Positions 1 through 7,642 of a stretch of DNA of 64,000 nucleotides are shown piece after piece. Each line of letters begins with the position of its first letter. The first letter of the stretch is position 1. Both the position numbers and the translations under genes were made by a program. The notes beneath the pieces were generated by a model. That model was not told the origin of the DNA, did not search any database, and saw nothing but the letters and a program-made list of their open reading frames with translations. This stretch comes from Pelosinus fermentans DSM 17108 (GTDB taxonomy: Bacteria > Bacillota > Negativicutes > DSM-13327). Where the stretch lies: assembly GCF_000271485.2 (NCBI RefSeq), contig NZ_AKVN02000001.1:3621501-3685500 (forward strand). Direction: 5' to 3'.

Positions 1-39
1 ATCTTCGAGCGGCTTAACGATCTCTTTGTATTCCAACAC
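1..39 (-). CDS. possible 5' end of a gene running off the left edge
   Basis: Reading out of the window on the minus strand, a GTG codon opens 13 codons that look protein-like (begins MLEYKEIVKPLED). A GAGG ribosome site lies 8 nt upstream. Too little is present to name a family. The tract could also be non-coding. Confidence 0.3.
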   Translation of the reverse strand, partial: MLEYKEIVKPLED

Positions 40-114
40 ATATATAACCTCAATATAAGAATTCTCTTGCTGTATATCCTTTATTTAGAATTATAACAAA
101 CCCGCATGACATTG

Positions 115-173
115 TGTAAAAAAGCAAGACGTTTAGCACACACTTACTGCCCCAATCGCCCTGCTTTTTTACA
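115..173. repeat. 17-bp imperfect inverted repeat
   Basis: The arms TGTAAAAAAGCAAGACG (115-131) and the complement of TGTAAAAAAGCAGGGCG (157-173) differ at two positions and enclose a 25-nt loop. It can form a hairpin ending in a T run on either strand, so it may be a weak terminator or a repeat. It lies in the gene-poor left edge. Confidence 0.4.
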
Positions 174-200
174 GTACCATACATTTTAAATCATCACCGA

Positions 201-242
201 AAAAAGAGTTGTTCACCACATCATGGCAAACAACTCTTTTTC
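201..242. terminator. bidirectional hairpin terminator
   Basis: AAAAGAGTTGTT and AACAACTCTTTT form a perfect 12-bp stem, flanked by T runs on both strands. It is about 100 nt downstream of the toxin gene at 344-646 and probably ends that transcript. Confidence 0.55.
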
Positions 243-343
243 AGTTCGAATTCACTTTCCGGATTTAGCTGGTGAAGGCGATCCGCACCAGCTAAATCCC
301 ACATCCTATTCCACAATCTGGAATTCTGCTAATTCAGTTCCTC

Positions 344-646
344 TTAGTTTTGTGGCTCTGGAAGCACATCCGCTGCCGATTCTCTTCGAACATGCACAAT
401 TGCCAGTACTTCAACCTGACCCAAGGCAACTCGGTAAATCAGGCGATAAGAGTAAATGATCAACTCCCTAACGCTAGGGTCATCAAGTTCAGGGATGATT
501 CGCCCCATTTCAGGAAAACTTTGCAATGCTTCAGAACGGGTTACAAAATCCATAGCAACCTTTTTAGCATAGCGTTCTGAATCTCTCGCAATAAAATCAT
601 GAATCTGCTTCAAATCCCGTTTTGCTGGCTCGGACCATTTTACCAT
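344..646 (-). CDS. RelE/ParE-family toxin
   Basis: This 100-residue protein has the RelE/ParE toxin pattern: an N-terminal basic helix (WSEPAKRDLKQIHDFIARDS), a middle segment with FPEMGRIIPEL, and a C-terminal strand block (RELIIYSYRLIYRV, then VEVLAIVHVRRE). RelE members cleave mRNA at the ribosome and ParE members poison gyrase; the sequence does not decide between them. The start ATG overlaps the stop of the short upstream gene (ATGGTAA), the usual coupling in antitoxin-toxin pairs. Autoregulation by the pair is expected from the family but no operator was identified. Confidence 0.8.
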   Translation of the reverse strand: MVKWSEPAKRDLKQIHDFIARDSERYAKKVAMDFVTRSEALQSFPEMGRIIPELDDPSVRELIIYSYRLIYRVALGQVEVLAIVHVRRESAADVLPEPQN

Positions 647-819
647 GAGCCAATCTCTGCCTTTAAATCAGCAACGGAAATACTTTCACCACGTTTGATT
701 GCATCTAGTCCTTTTTTCACTCTATCAATGACATATAGTCTATACATGATTTCTTCAAGGTTAGCTGTTTCGGGCAGCTTAGAAATGGCATCAATCGCTT
801 CTTGTTTTAGGGTTTGCAT
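640..819 (-). CDS. cognate antitoxin, 59 residues
   Basis: A short frame starts at ATG 819 with a strong GAGGAGG site upstream and ends with TAA overlapping the toxin start. The product (MQTLKQEAIDAISKLPETAN..., ending KAEIGSW) is mostly helical and ends in a segment typical of RelB/ParD-like antitoxins: VKKGLDAIKRGESISVADLK. It should bind and neutralise the toxin and repress the operon. The assignment rests on position, size, coupling and this C-terminal pattern. Confidence 0.75.
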   Translation of the reverse strand: MQTLKQEAIDAISKLPETANLEEIMYRLYVIDRVKKGLDAIKRGESISVADLKAEIGSW

Positions 820-883
820 TAAGCTACCTCCTCACATGTAGCAAATTTGATAAATTGATAATACTATCGTTGTAATGATTATA

Positions 884-1105
884 TCATATCCAATTTTCTA
901 AGTAAAACAAGTTGATCTCTCCCAATAGGACAAGTATCGTTTTTGAAATAGTTCCATGCTCAACTACATCATCATTGTCCCCAAGCAGACGGTAGTAGAT
1001 TATCTCACCTTGCACTGCGTATTGCAGCAAATAGTCTGTTCCATCTTTCATTTCAGCATCAATCCATTCATCATCAGGAACGCTGTCCACATCACTGAAA
1101 TACAA
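884..1105 (-). CDS. hypothetical small acidic protein, doubtful start
   Basis: A 73-codon open frame from a TTG codon encodes an acidic product rich in Asp (VDSVPDDEWIDAEMKDGTDY). An in-frame stop lies four codons upstream and no convincing ribosome site precedes the TTG, so this may be the 3' remnant of a longer gene disrupted by the adjacent mobile-element debris. No family is recognised. Confidence 0.3.
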   Translation of the reverse strand: MYFSDVDSVPDDEWIDAEMKDGTDYLLQYAVQGEIIYYRLLGDNDDVVEHGTISKTILVLLGEINLFYLENWI

Positions 1106-1147
1106 TCGTCCACAGTTTCAGAAAATGATTCTAGACAGTACTTTGGG

Positions 1148-1199
1148 CACTTTCCAATACATCATTATGCATAGGCTTGATCAATCATATTGGAAAGTG
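1148..1199. repeat. 12-bp perfect inverted repeat
   Basis: CACTTTCCAATA (1148-1159) and TATTGGAAAGTG (1188-1199) are perfect inverted copies. The right arm overlaps the first codons of the recombinase remnant. It may mark a rearrangement junction. Confidence 0.4.
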
Positions 1200-1451
1200 T
1201 GCTGGAAGGCATGACGGAATATTACTCCAAAAATCTGACGCGGGAAGTGATGAAAGGAATGCAGGAAACGGCACTGCAAACATACAGGTGGCATCCCGCC
1301 TCTTGGCTATGATATCGGGTCAGATAGACAATATGTGATTAACCAAACCGAGGCTGAAGCGATAAAATTTATATTTAACCAGTATTCTGCCGGATATGGA
1401 TATAAACCTATAATCGCTGCCCTAAAGGAAAAAGGCCATAGAATTTACTGA
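1190..1451 (+). pseudogene. serine site-specific recombinase fragment
   Basis: Conceptual translation gives ESVLEGMTEYYSKNLTREVM followed by KGMQETALQ. After a frameshift near 1280 it continues HTGGIPPLGYDI, then YVINQTEAEAIKFIFNQYSA and KPIIAALKEKGHR. This is the junction of the resolvase catalytic domain and the recombinase domain of large serine recombinases. Both ends are missing, so it cannot be functional. It probably comes from a lost prophage or transposon. Confidence 0.75.
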
Positions 1452-1563
1452 TTATGAAGGAAAACTCATTCGCGTGGTTACCAATTTATATCATGTTTCT
1501 GTAGAAATGGTAGCCAATATATACAAATCTCGCTGGGGTATGGAATTATTTTTTCATTGGACA
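1450..1563 (+). pseudogene. transposase C-terminal fragment, IS4-like
   Basis: The translation DYEGKLIRVVTNLYHVS followed by VEMVANIYKSRWGMELFFHW matches the conserved Y-(2)-R-(3)-E region (YKSRW.ME.FF) of DDE transposases of the IS4 group. Only about 37 codons survive. It abuts the recombinase fragment on one side and another transposase remnant on the other. Confidence 0.65.
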
Positions 1564-1921
1564 ATCAGTATCTTCATATCGCTGGGAACAGAAATAGTTT
1601 TTCCAAAACAGGTCCGGATGCAACTTTTATGCGAATGAAAGAAGATGCCGTGAAAAGTGGGCAATTAAAACCAGCATACAATCTTCAGTTGGGCATAGAT
1701 TCTGAATATGCTGTGTGGACAACCGTTGGACCACAGCCAACGGATATGACTACGCTATTCCATTCTTAGATGTTTTGAAGCAAAAACGAGAAGAATCCTT
1801 AAAGCGAATACAAACGGAAGACGGGAAACTACTTCGAATGAATCGTAGCATCCAAGCGGAAGGTGCTTTTGGAGAAGTAAAAGAAGATATTAATGCGGCA
1901 GCCCCTTCATTTTTAAAATAG
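1557..1921 (+). pseudogene. transposase fragment, IS1182-like
   Basis: Two overlapping frames carry GPDATFMRMKEDAVKSGQLK and PAYNLQLGIDSEYAVW, then after a frameshift RIQTEDGKLLRMNRSIQAEG and AFGEVKEDI. The pattern DPDA.FMRMKED..GQLKPAYN.Q and the later RS.QAEGAFG.IKED are characteristic of IS1182-type transposases. The N-terminus is missing and the frame is broken near 1750. Confidence 0.7.
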
Positions 1922-2019
1922 CGGGACTAATGCTATAATGATTTTAAAGCAAATGAATACTCTTTAAAATGACTTTTAAAAAGGTTATCGTAATAAAAAA
2001 TAGTTATGAGGTGAATAAA

Positions 2020-2754
2020 ATGAATCCTTCGAAAGCAAAAATTACTTACTTATTCCATAGTGGCTATGCTGTAGAAACGGCAAATCATTTTATTATTTTC
2101 GATTATTATCAGCCTTTTTCCGGTAATAATCGTAGTATCGCGGATGGAGTGATTACCAGCGAATTTCTAAAAAACAAAAAAAACGTAATGGTGTTTTCTT
2201 CTCATGCCCATGCCGATCACTTTGATCCAACGATACTAAAATGGGGAAAAGACAACCCCAATATTCATTACATACTCAGCAGCGATATACAGACTACGAG
2301 TGATAGCCAGCATCTCCGTATTGTTTCTGCATATGAAGAGCTGACAGTCGACAACATCATCATTGAAACCTTTGGCTCCACAGATCAGGGTATTTCCTTT
2401 CTCATTCAGGCAGATGGTATATCTATTTTCCACGCAGGAGATTTGAACTGGTGGCATTGGTCGGGAGAGGCAAAAAAAGAGCGAGACTATGCTGAAAAAA
2501 TCTTCAAGGAGGAAATGAAACGAATCGAAGGAAAGAAAGTGGATATTGCTTTCTTTCCTGTAGACCGTCGTCTAGAAGAAGCATATTCCATGGGAGCAGA
2601 ATATTTTGCTGAAAAAGTCAAGCCTGAACTATTGCTGCCCATGCATTTTGGCAACGACTATGGTGCCAGTAAAGAATTTACCAAAAGAGCTAAACTACTA
2701 GGAATCACTACAACCCAAATTAGTCATAAAGGGCAAGAAATCATTTTTTCATAA
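2020..2754 (+). CDS. MBL-fold metal-dependent hydrolase
   Basis: This is a 244-residue cytosolic metallo-beta-lactamase-fold protein. The zinc motif HAHADH is at residues 62-67, HAGD at about 138-141 and a C-terminal PMHFGND supplies a later metal histidine. The compact, UlaG-like arrangement fits a general metal-dependent hydrolase; the substrate is unknown. I chose ATG 2020 because GAGGTG lies 6 nt before it, whereas an in-frame ATG at 1969 lacks a ribosome site. A TATAAT at 1934-1939 may be its -10 element. The gene stands alone and is followed by two strong hairpins. Confidence 0.8.
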   Translation: MNPSKAKITYLFHSGYAVETANHFIIFDYYQPFSGNNRSIADGVITSEFLKNKKNVMVFSSHAHADHFDPTILKWGKDNPNIHYILSSDIQTTSDSQHLRIVSAYEELTVDNIIIETFGSTDQGISFLIQADGISIFHAGDLNWWHWSGEAKKERDYAEKIFKEEMKRIEGKKVDIAFFPVDRRLEEAYSMGAEYFAEKVKPELLLPMHFGNDYGASKEFTKRAKLLGITTTQISHKGQEIIFS

Positions 2755-2763
2755 GATAACGAA

Positions 2764-2806
2764 GACTAAGATTCAGATGGGTTTTAACTCCACCTGAATC
2801 TTAGTC
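2764..2806. repeat. 13-bp stem hairpin, GACTAAGATTCAG arms
   Basis: GACTAAGATTCAG and CTGAATCTTAGTC form a perfect stem just after the hydrolase gene. No clear T run follows on the plus strand, so termination is possible but not certain. Confidence 0.5.
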
Positions 2807-2819
2807 GCACTCATCCAGG

Positions 2820-2878
2820 GACTAAACCGCTCTAAAATTACCATTTATTGTAAACAGGAGTTTTAGAGCGGTTTAGTC
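2820..2878. repeat. 18-bp stem hairpin, GACTAAACCGC arms
   Basis: GACTAAACCGCTCTAAAA and TTTTAGAGCGGTTTAGTC are perfect inverted copies around a 23-nt loop. It shares the GACTAA end with the hairpin 13 nt to its left. It may be a terminator or a repeat element. Confidence 0.5.
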
Positions 2879-2978
2879 ATCGGATAAATAGTTCTCTTAT
2901 TACGTGGCACACTATTCATAATGAAGACTCATTTTTTTCAGGTAACCACGTAATTATCGAGGAGGTATATGATTTATT

Positions 2979-3167
2979 ATGAAAAAAAGTAAGCCTGCCT
3001 ATGCTCCCAATAAAAGAGGCTTTTTCGAGCAAAAGCCTCGATTTATGAAATCCTACTCTCAAAAAGATTACACATTATTGCCTGATCCAGTAAGAGATCC
3101 CATTGTATCAAACAACATTTCCAATGTAGAATTTGATTATACCTATGACCGCGGAGAGCAAATATGA
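2979..3167 (+). CDS. hypothetical 62-residue protein
   Basis: A GAGGAGGT site lies 12 nt before the ATG. The product is basic at the N-terminus (MKKSKPAYAPNKRGFFEQKP) and acidic at the end (FDYTYDRGEQI), with many aromatics and no membrane segment or cysteine. A competing upstream ATG leads only to a seven-codon frame. The following strong terminator supports a real small gene. I do not recognise a family. Confidence 0.5.
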   Translation: MKKSKPAYAPNKRGFFEQKPRFMKSYSQKDYTLLPDPVRDPIVSNNISNVEFDYTYDRGEQI

Positions 3168-3185
3168 AATCCTACCAATGATATG

Positions 3186-3222
3186 AAACTAGGTGCGAAG
3201 AGTCATTCTTCGCACCTAGTTT
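3186..3222. terminator. hairpin terminator
   Basis: AAACTAGGTGCGAAGA and TCTTCGCACCTAGTTT form a 16-bp perfect stem with a 5-nt loop, 18 nt after the 62-residue gene. Confidence 0.65.
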
Positions 3223-3225
3223 CTG

Positions 3226-3286
3226 TCATTGCGAGCAGGGTGAAGCAATCCCCTGCTTGGAGATTGCTTCACTCTGTTCGCAATGA
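3226..3286. repeat. palindromic TCATTGCGA...GCAATGA repeat
   Basis: The arms TCATTGCGAGCAGGGTGAAG and CTTCACTCTGTTCGCAATGA form a long imperfect hairpin. The sequence resembles the dispersed GCGAA..GTGAAGCAATC repeat seen between genes of many bacteria. A short related piece (CATTGCGAACAGAG) occurs near 12998. Confidence 0.55.
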
Positions 3287-3287
3287 C

Positions 3288-3335
3288 AAAACTTATACTT
3301 TCTATTTTTTATAAGTAATAGAAAGTATAAGTTTT
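3288..3335. repeat. 18-bp AT-rich inverted repeat
   Basis: AAAACTTATACTTTCTAT and ATAGAAAGTATAAGTTTT are perfect inverted copies around a short AT loop. A related half copy (GCTTATACTTTCTAG) is at about 13131. Confidence 0.5.
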
Positions 3336-3360
3336 GTAAGGGAAACACATAAGATTCTAC

Positions 3361-3454
3361 GAACCACAAAGGCACAATGCCGCTAACGCAGCACACAAAG
3401 GGGAACACAAAAAGATCACTAAAACCCTTTGCGTCCTTTGCGTCTTTGCGGTTC
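3361..3454. repeat. dispersed GAACCACAAAG repeat, copy A
   Basis: It begins GAACCACAAAGGCACAATGC and ends GCGTCTTTGCGGTTC, so the ends are inverted copies. The inner part carries further CACAAAGG and CCTTTGCG motifs. It is the first of about ten related intergenic copies in the window and lies just after the 3' end of operon A. Confidence 0.65.
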
Positions 3455-3480
3455 AAAAGGCTTTATTACATCTACTTTCT

Positions 3481-4551
3481 TCAAGGCATCCAGCCCCTCC
3501 AATTGATACGATTATAATTTACTACCATATCGGTTTTTCCATGATCTAAGAACGCAATCATCTCATTGACTAATAACTTGGGAGCTTTAGGTATGGCATC
3601 GATGGTATCTCCTGCTATGTGGGAGGTTAACGTTACATTTTCCAGTTTTAAAAGGGGATGATCCTCGGGGAGGGGCTCCTGCCAGAACACATCTAATGCT
3701 GCACCTGCAATCTTCTTTTCCTGCAGGACCTTAATAATAGCATCTTCATCTAAAATGCCCGCCCGTGCTGTATTAATCAGGTAAGAGCTCGGTTTCATGA
3801 GAGAAAGCAATTTTAGATTTACCAATTTTTCCGTTTCATCCGTTAATCGAATATGTAATGATACAATATCCGCTTCTTGAAACAATTCCGTGAGAGAAAC
3901 TAAGTCAATCGGAATGCCTTCTTGCTCCAACTGCTCTTTTGTAATGTAAGGGTCATGAGCAATCACCTGAATCCCCAGATTGCTCATTTTCTTTGCAACT
4001 AACTTTCCAATAGCACCTAATCCTAATAGACCAATCTTCTTTTCTAAAAGAACAGTACTAAAGGTACTATTCGGAAATGCCTTAAGCCATAATCCTTTCT
4101 TGATGGCTTCATGACTCCGTGTTATATTCCTGCATTCATTTAAGATTAGACCAAGGGTAAACTCCGCTACTGGCTCTGCATTTCGAATGACGTGAACCAC
4201 AGGAATATTTCTCTTTGTTGCCGCTTCTACATCAATATGCTCTACACCGCCCCGGCACGTAGCAATCAGTTTTAATTGCTTTGCATTGTCCAATGTCTCT
4301 TCTGACAAAGGGGCAAAGTGACCGAGAAAAATTTCTGCTCTTTCTAATTCTTTCATAATGGGCTCAGATAATGGCCTCGCCCGAGAACCATTTTTCTCTA
4401 AATCAAAAATGATTTTTTGAAATTCTTTTTTGGTTGTTACTTCCCAATCAAATTTTACAATCTCTTTATCAATGCCTGGAAATAGTCTTTTCGCTTGCTC
4501 TTCCATATAGTCAGCACTGACTAAGGTATCTCCTACTACTACGATTTTCAT
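3481..4551 (-). CDS. D-isomer-specific 2-hydroxyacid dehydrogenase
   Basis: A 356-residue NAD-dependent dehydrogenase of the phosphoglycerate dehydrogenase/formate dehydrogenase family. The Rossmann motif [16 protein letters not shown] lies in the middle, the substrate arginine in [13 protein letters not shown], and the catalytic histidine in LTSHIAGDT. The N-terminal part (about 1-110) and C-terminal tail form the substrate domain; overall it resembles B. subtilis YoaD. Its ATG overlaps the araD stop by 4 nt (ATGA), and it is the last gene of operon A. It probably interconverts a 2-keto and 2-hydroxy acid made from the imported sugar; the exact substrate cannot be read from sequence. Confidence 0.85.
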   Translation of the reverse strand: MKIVVVGDTLVSADYMEEQAKRLFPGIDKEIVKFDWEVTTKKEFQKIIFDLEKNGSRARPLSEPIMKELERAEIFLGHFAPLSEETLDNAKQLKLIATCRGGVEHIDVEAATKRNIPVVHVIRNAEPVAEFTLGLILNECRNITRSHEAIKKGLWLKAFPNSTFSTVLLEKKIGLLGLGAIGKLVAKKMSNLGIQVIAHDPYITKEQLEQEGIPIDLVSLTELFQEADIVSLHIRLTDETEKLVNLKLLSLMKPSSYLINTARAGILDEDAIIKVLQEKKIAGAALDVFWQEPLPEDHPLLKLENVTLTSHIAGDTIDAIPKAPKLLVNEMIAFLDHGKTDMVVNYNRINWRGWMP

Positions 4552-5243
4552 AATGTGCCTTGCCCATAATAGGCGTTTTTCCCATGCTTTCTTAAAAAAT
4601 GCTTATCAAGCAGCACCTGATCAATTGCCTCAATTTCTTTATTTAAAGCACAAGTATGAAGAGCCATTTTAGCAAGCTCCTCTAATACTACGCCATGATA
4701 AACAGCTTCATGAGCATCTTTCCCCCAGGAAAACGGGCCATGGTTCGCTACTAAAATTCCCGGAACATGAACAGGAACTCTTCCCTTCATAGTCTCTACA
4801 ATAACGTTTCCAGTTTCATCTTCATAGCTTCCTTCAACTTCTGCTGATTTTAATTTACGAGTACATGGAACCTCACCATAAAAATAATCTGCATGAGTCG
4901 TACCAAATGTTGGAATGCCTCTGCCGGCTTGAGACCAAATCGTAGCGTAGGTAGAATGGGTATGAACAATGCCTCCAATACCAGAAAATTCCCGATATAG
5001 CACTAAATGAGTGGGAGTATCAGATGAAGGCCGAAGCCCCCCTTCCACTTGGTTCCCTGCCAAATCCACTACTACCATATCCTTGGGTTCTAATTTCTCA
5101 TACTCAACACCGCTGGGTTTGATAACAACCAATCCGCTTTCCTTGTCAAAGCCGCTTGCATTACCCCAAGTATATAAGACGAGTCCTCTTTTTTGCAGTT
5201 CTAAATTAGCTTCCCATACTTGTACTTTAAGTTCCTCCAGCAA
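4548..5243 (-). CDS. araD: L-ribulose-5-phosphate 4-epimerase
   Basis: This 231-residue class II aldolase-fold enzyme has the family's normal length. Zinc histidines are visible in [16 protein letters not shown] and in NHGPFSWG; the epimerase-type [13 protein letters not shown] segment is also present. AraD converts L-ribulose-5-phosphate to D-xylulose-5-phosphate, linking pentose uptake to the pentose phosphate pathway. The start is TTG with a GGAGAGGG site upstream. It sits in operon A between the AraM-like gene and the hydroxyacid dehydrogenase. L-fuculose-phosphate-type aldolases share the fold, but length and motifs favour AraD. Confidence 0.85.
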   Translation of the reverse strand: MLEELKVQVWEANLELQKRGLVLYTWGNASGFDKESGLVVIKPSGVEYEKLEPKDMVVVDLAGNQVEGGLRPSSDTPTHLVLYREFSGIGGIVHTHSTYATIWSQAGRGIPTFGTTHADYFYGEVPCTRKLKSAEVEGSYEDETGNVIVETMKGRVPVHVPGILVANHGPFSWGKDAHEAVYHGVVLEELAKMALHTCALNKEIEAIDQVLLDKHFLRKHGKNAYYGQGTL

Positions 5244-5312
5244 ATGACACCCTCTCCTTCCACTTTTTGTATAAAGAATCTTTTTTCCCCTGTCGAACTT
5301 GCCTTCAGAAGA

Positions 5313-6668
5313 TTATAAATAGTACTTAGCAGTAATCATTTCTGCTACCTCTTCCAGGAGTCCTAAATCATCCAGCATTTGCATCACACCGAACCGCTGA
5401 CGAATTTCTTTTGCCGTAACTAGGCTTAAACGGAAGGTTTCCCTATCAAGCTTAAGATCTAATGGACCCAGGTGCGATCCTGCATCTTCCATCATTTTAC
5501 GGTAAGAAGACGGTGATGGCATTTTTAAGAAAACATGTTCTTTCATCTGCTCCCATTTTTCCACAATATGCTTGGCAGCTTCTTCGCGAGCCGCTTCATT
5601 AAACTTCACATAAGGTTCCTTCCGTTTGATAATTTGAGGTGCAACATCGCCAAATAATTGCTTTATATGGCTCTCCCATTTCTCCCGTGTAAAGGATCTG
5701 AATTTCCCGTCCGCATATACTTTGTGTATATCCAGCTGTAATAAAAATTGGTATACATGAAGGATAATTTCCGTCCCGATCCCTACTTGATTGCCATGTA
5801 AGTGGGTTTCCTGCCCACGAATGAGCCCCAACATCTCCCAGGTATGAGATAAAAGATGTTCTTCACCTGAAGCTGGACGGGAACTTCCTGTCATTCCGAT
5901 ACACATACCCGATAAAATTAAACCTTCAATGATACTGCGAATGGACTCTGGTGACCTTGTCATAATAGCAGGAGCACTGGAAACGCACTGCTCAACAGCC
6001 TTTTCTACCAACTGGGCTGTAATCTCGCAATAATATTCATCATGAAGAATACTCGCTAATTTCCAATCTGCCAAAGCACTGTATTTTCCTGCAATATCGC
6101 CAAGTCCTGCATGAATCATATGGAATGGTGCCTCTTTCATAATGCTAAGATCGGCAATGATGGAATATGGATACACTGCATTATAGGTAACCTTAACACC
6201 CTTGATAATCATCGGTGACACCATGGAAGCATAACCATCCATAGAAGGCGCAGTACACACTACAATATAGGGAACTTTTGTTTCAAAACTGACATAGCGG
6301 GTAATATCATTCAGTGTTCCTGAACCCACAACAACAATTCCTGTTATATCTGAATTCATGGCTGATCGAAGCTGCTCTACTGACGCTTCATCCGGATGGA
6401 GATGAGGATTGGAGAAAATCAGTTTTTCCAGTTGGAAGGTCTTGCTAAGGATGTCTTCAACCTCTCTTCCTCCCGCCTCAAAGGTATTACAATCGGCAAC
6501 CAGCAGCAATGTCCCTTTTGGAAAAGACTGCAGAGAATCGACAATGTCTGTAAGGATGTGATTACCAATGCGAACATCGTTAATATCAATACTATGGGTT
6601 TTTCCGCAGGAACACACAAATTCCAAACCTGCCAACTCTTGCGGATTTTTCTGCAATAATTCATTCAT
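5313..6668 (-). CDS. araM: sn-glycerol-1-phosphate dehydrogenase, AraM-like
   Basis: A 451-residue member of the iron/zinc alcohol dehydrogenase superfamily, AraM/EgsA branch. The nucleotide-binding motif GSGTLNDITRYVSFETKVPY precedes CTAPSMDGYASMVSPMIIKG; later histidine-rich segments (MIHAGLGDIAGKYSA, LHGNQVGIGTE) supply metal ligands. The B. subtilis homologue reduces DHAP to glycerol-1-phosphate. ATG 6668 is chosen because GGGGTGG lies 8 nt before it; a GTG four codons earlier has no site. As in B. subtilis, it sits next to araD and an araL-like phosphatase, but here within a PTS operon. Confidence 0.85.
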   Translation of the reverse strand: MNELLQKNPQELAGLEFVCSCGKTHSIDINDVRIGNHILTDIVDSLQSFPKGTLLLVADCNTFEAGGREVEDILSKTFQLEKLIFSNPHLHPDEASVEQLRSAMNSDITGIVVVGSGTLNDITRYVSFETKVPYIVVCTAPSMDGYASMVSPMIIKGVKVTYNAVYPYSIIADLSIMKEAPFHMIHAGLGDIAGKYSALADWKLASILHDEYYCEITAQLVEKAVEQCVSSAPAIMTRSPESIRSIIEGLILSGMCIGMTGSSRPASGEEHLLSHTWEMLGLIRGQETHLHGNQVGIGTEIILHVYQFLLQLDIHKVYADGKFRSFTREKWESHIKQLFGDVAPQIIKRKEPYVKFNEAAREEAAKHIVEKWEQMKEHVFLKMPSPSSYRKMMEDAGSHLGPLDLKLDRETFRLSLVTAKEIRQRFGVMQMLDDLGLLEEVAEMITAKYYL

Positions 6669-6719
6669 ATCACGAACCACCCCGTATTCTTATTTATATA
6701 ACTTGTTACTTGTATAAAG

Positions 6720-6757
6720 GCTGCTGCAAGGAGCTCCGTTAGTGCTTCTTGCAGCAC
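6720..6757 (-). other. intercistronic stem-loop
   Basis: TGCTGCAAG and CTTGCAGCA form a hairpin in the 145-nt gap between the AraM-like and HAD genes. No T run follows on the transcribed strand, so mRNA processing or stability is more likely than termination. Confidence 0.4.
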
Positions 6758-6777
6758 TTCTTAATATTTTTTACATT

Positions 6778-6805
6778 ATACTGGGATTCAATTGAACCCC
6801 AGTAT
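6778..6805 (-). other. second intercistronic stem-loop
   Basis: ATACTGGG(A/G)TTCAATTGAA.CCCAGTAT is an almost perfect palindrome directly after the HAD gene stop. A T run exists only on the non-transcribed side, so it is not a good terminator for operon A. Together with the neighbouring hairpin it may separate expression levels of the two halves of the operon. Confidence 0.4.
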
Positions 6806-6813
6806 TTTTACAA

Positions 6814-7614
6814 TTAGCATACTTCTTGTAAGGCATTCTTTACTTCTTTAAGAGAGTCAAAGATCAGGGTTGGCTGTATGTCTGATCCCTGTAAATCCTG
6901 CAATTTGGTTTCCCCGGACAATACAAGAATCGTAATCGCATCATTGCCTTGACCGATAGCGATGTCTGTATACAATCGATCTCCTACAAAAGCAATCTCC
7001 TCTGCCTTAAGTCCAGTATGATTTAAAATATATTGCAAGGTATGAATGGATGGTTTGCCAAAATACTCTGGTTTTACTCCCGTAGATGCCGTAATCATCG
7101 CACAAATTGACCCGCAGTCCGGGATAAAGCCATTTTCAATCGGGCAATTAAAATCCGGATGTACTCCGAGAAAAACTGCACCATTTCTAATAAATTTGCA
7201 AGCTTTCGAGACATTCTCATACACTAAGGATGTATCAAAGCCAACCACAACAACATCAGGATCCTCTTCTACTACATTAATATCAGCGTAAATAAAATCA
7301 CTCTTTAGATATTCATTACCTAGAACAAAGACTTTTTTATCCTGCATTGTATTTTGTATATGATTGATGATAACTTGATTGGAAATCAACATCATGTCAT
7401 CTTTCGCAGCATACCCCATACTTCTTATCTTCTTCACATAAAATTTTGCATTTTTAGATGAGTTATTGGTAAAAAACTTGAACTGTATGTTTTTTTCTCC
7501 TAAGATTTCTAAAAAATCCATTGAACCATCCAGCACTTTTTTTCCTAAGTAAACCGTTCCATCTAAATCAAGAATAAAGCACTTTATCTGTTTTAATACC
7601 TGTAAATTATCCAC
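6814..7614 (-). CDS. HAD-IIA family sugar phosphatase, AraL/NagD-like
   Basis: A 266-residue HAD hydrolase. Motif I is DLDGTVYLG near residue 16, motif II is FFTNNSSKNAKFY, motif III lysine lies in GKPSIHTLQY, and motif IV is FVGDRLYTDIAIG. The C2 cap and length match the NagD/AraL group, which dephosphorylates sugar phosphates at low specificity. GTG start with AAAGGAG 7 nt upstream. Its position beside AraM- and AraD-like genes mirrors the araDLM order of B. subtilis, where AraL is thought to relieve toxic sugar-phosphate build-up. That role is inferred here. Confidence 0.8.
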   Translation of the reverse strand: MDNLQVLKQIKCFILDLDGTVYLGKKVLDGSMDFLEILGEKNIQFKFFTNNSSKNAKFYVKKIRSMGYAAKDDMMLISNQVIINHIQNTMQDKKVFVLGNEYLKSDFIYADINVVEEDPDVVVVGFDTSLVYENVSKACKFIRNGAVFLGVHPDFNCPIENGFIPDCGSICAMITASTGVKPEYFGKPSIHTLQYILNHTGLKAEEIAFVGDRLYTDIAIGQGNDAITILVLSGETKLQDLQGSDIQPTLIFDSLKEVKNALQEVC

Positions 7615-7642
7615 CCTGCATCTCCTTTCTGCTTTTATGTAT

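Noticed and set aside
223-459. Plus-strand open frame over the toxin gene's 3' end
   Set aside because: It runs through the terminator hairpin and is antisense to the toxin.
3226-3454. CRISPR array from the closely spaced repeats
   Set aside because: These are unrelated palindromes, not regularly spaced direct repeats with spacers. No cas genes are present.
6778-6805. Factor-independent terminator within operon A
   Set aside because: The T run is only on the non-transcribed strand, so it is listed as an intercistronic stem-loop.
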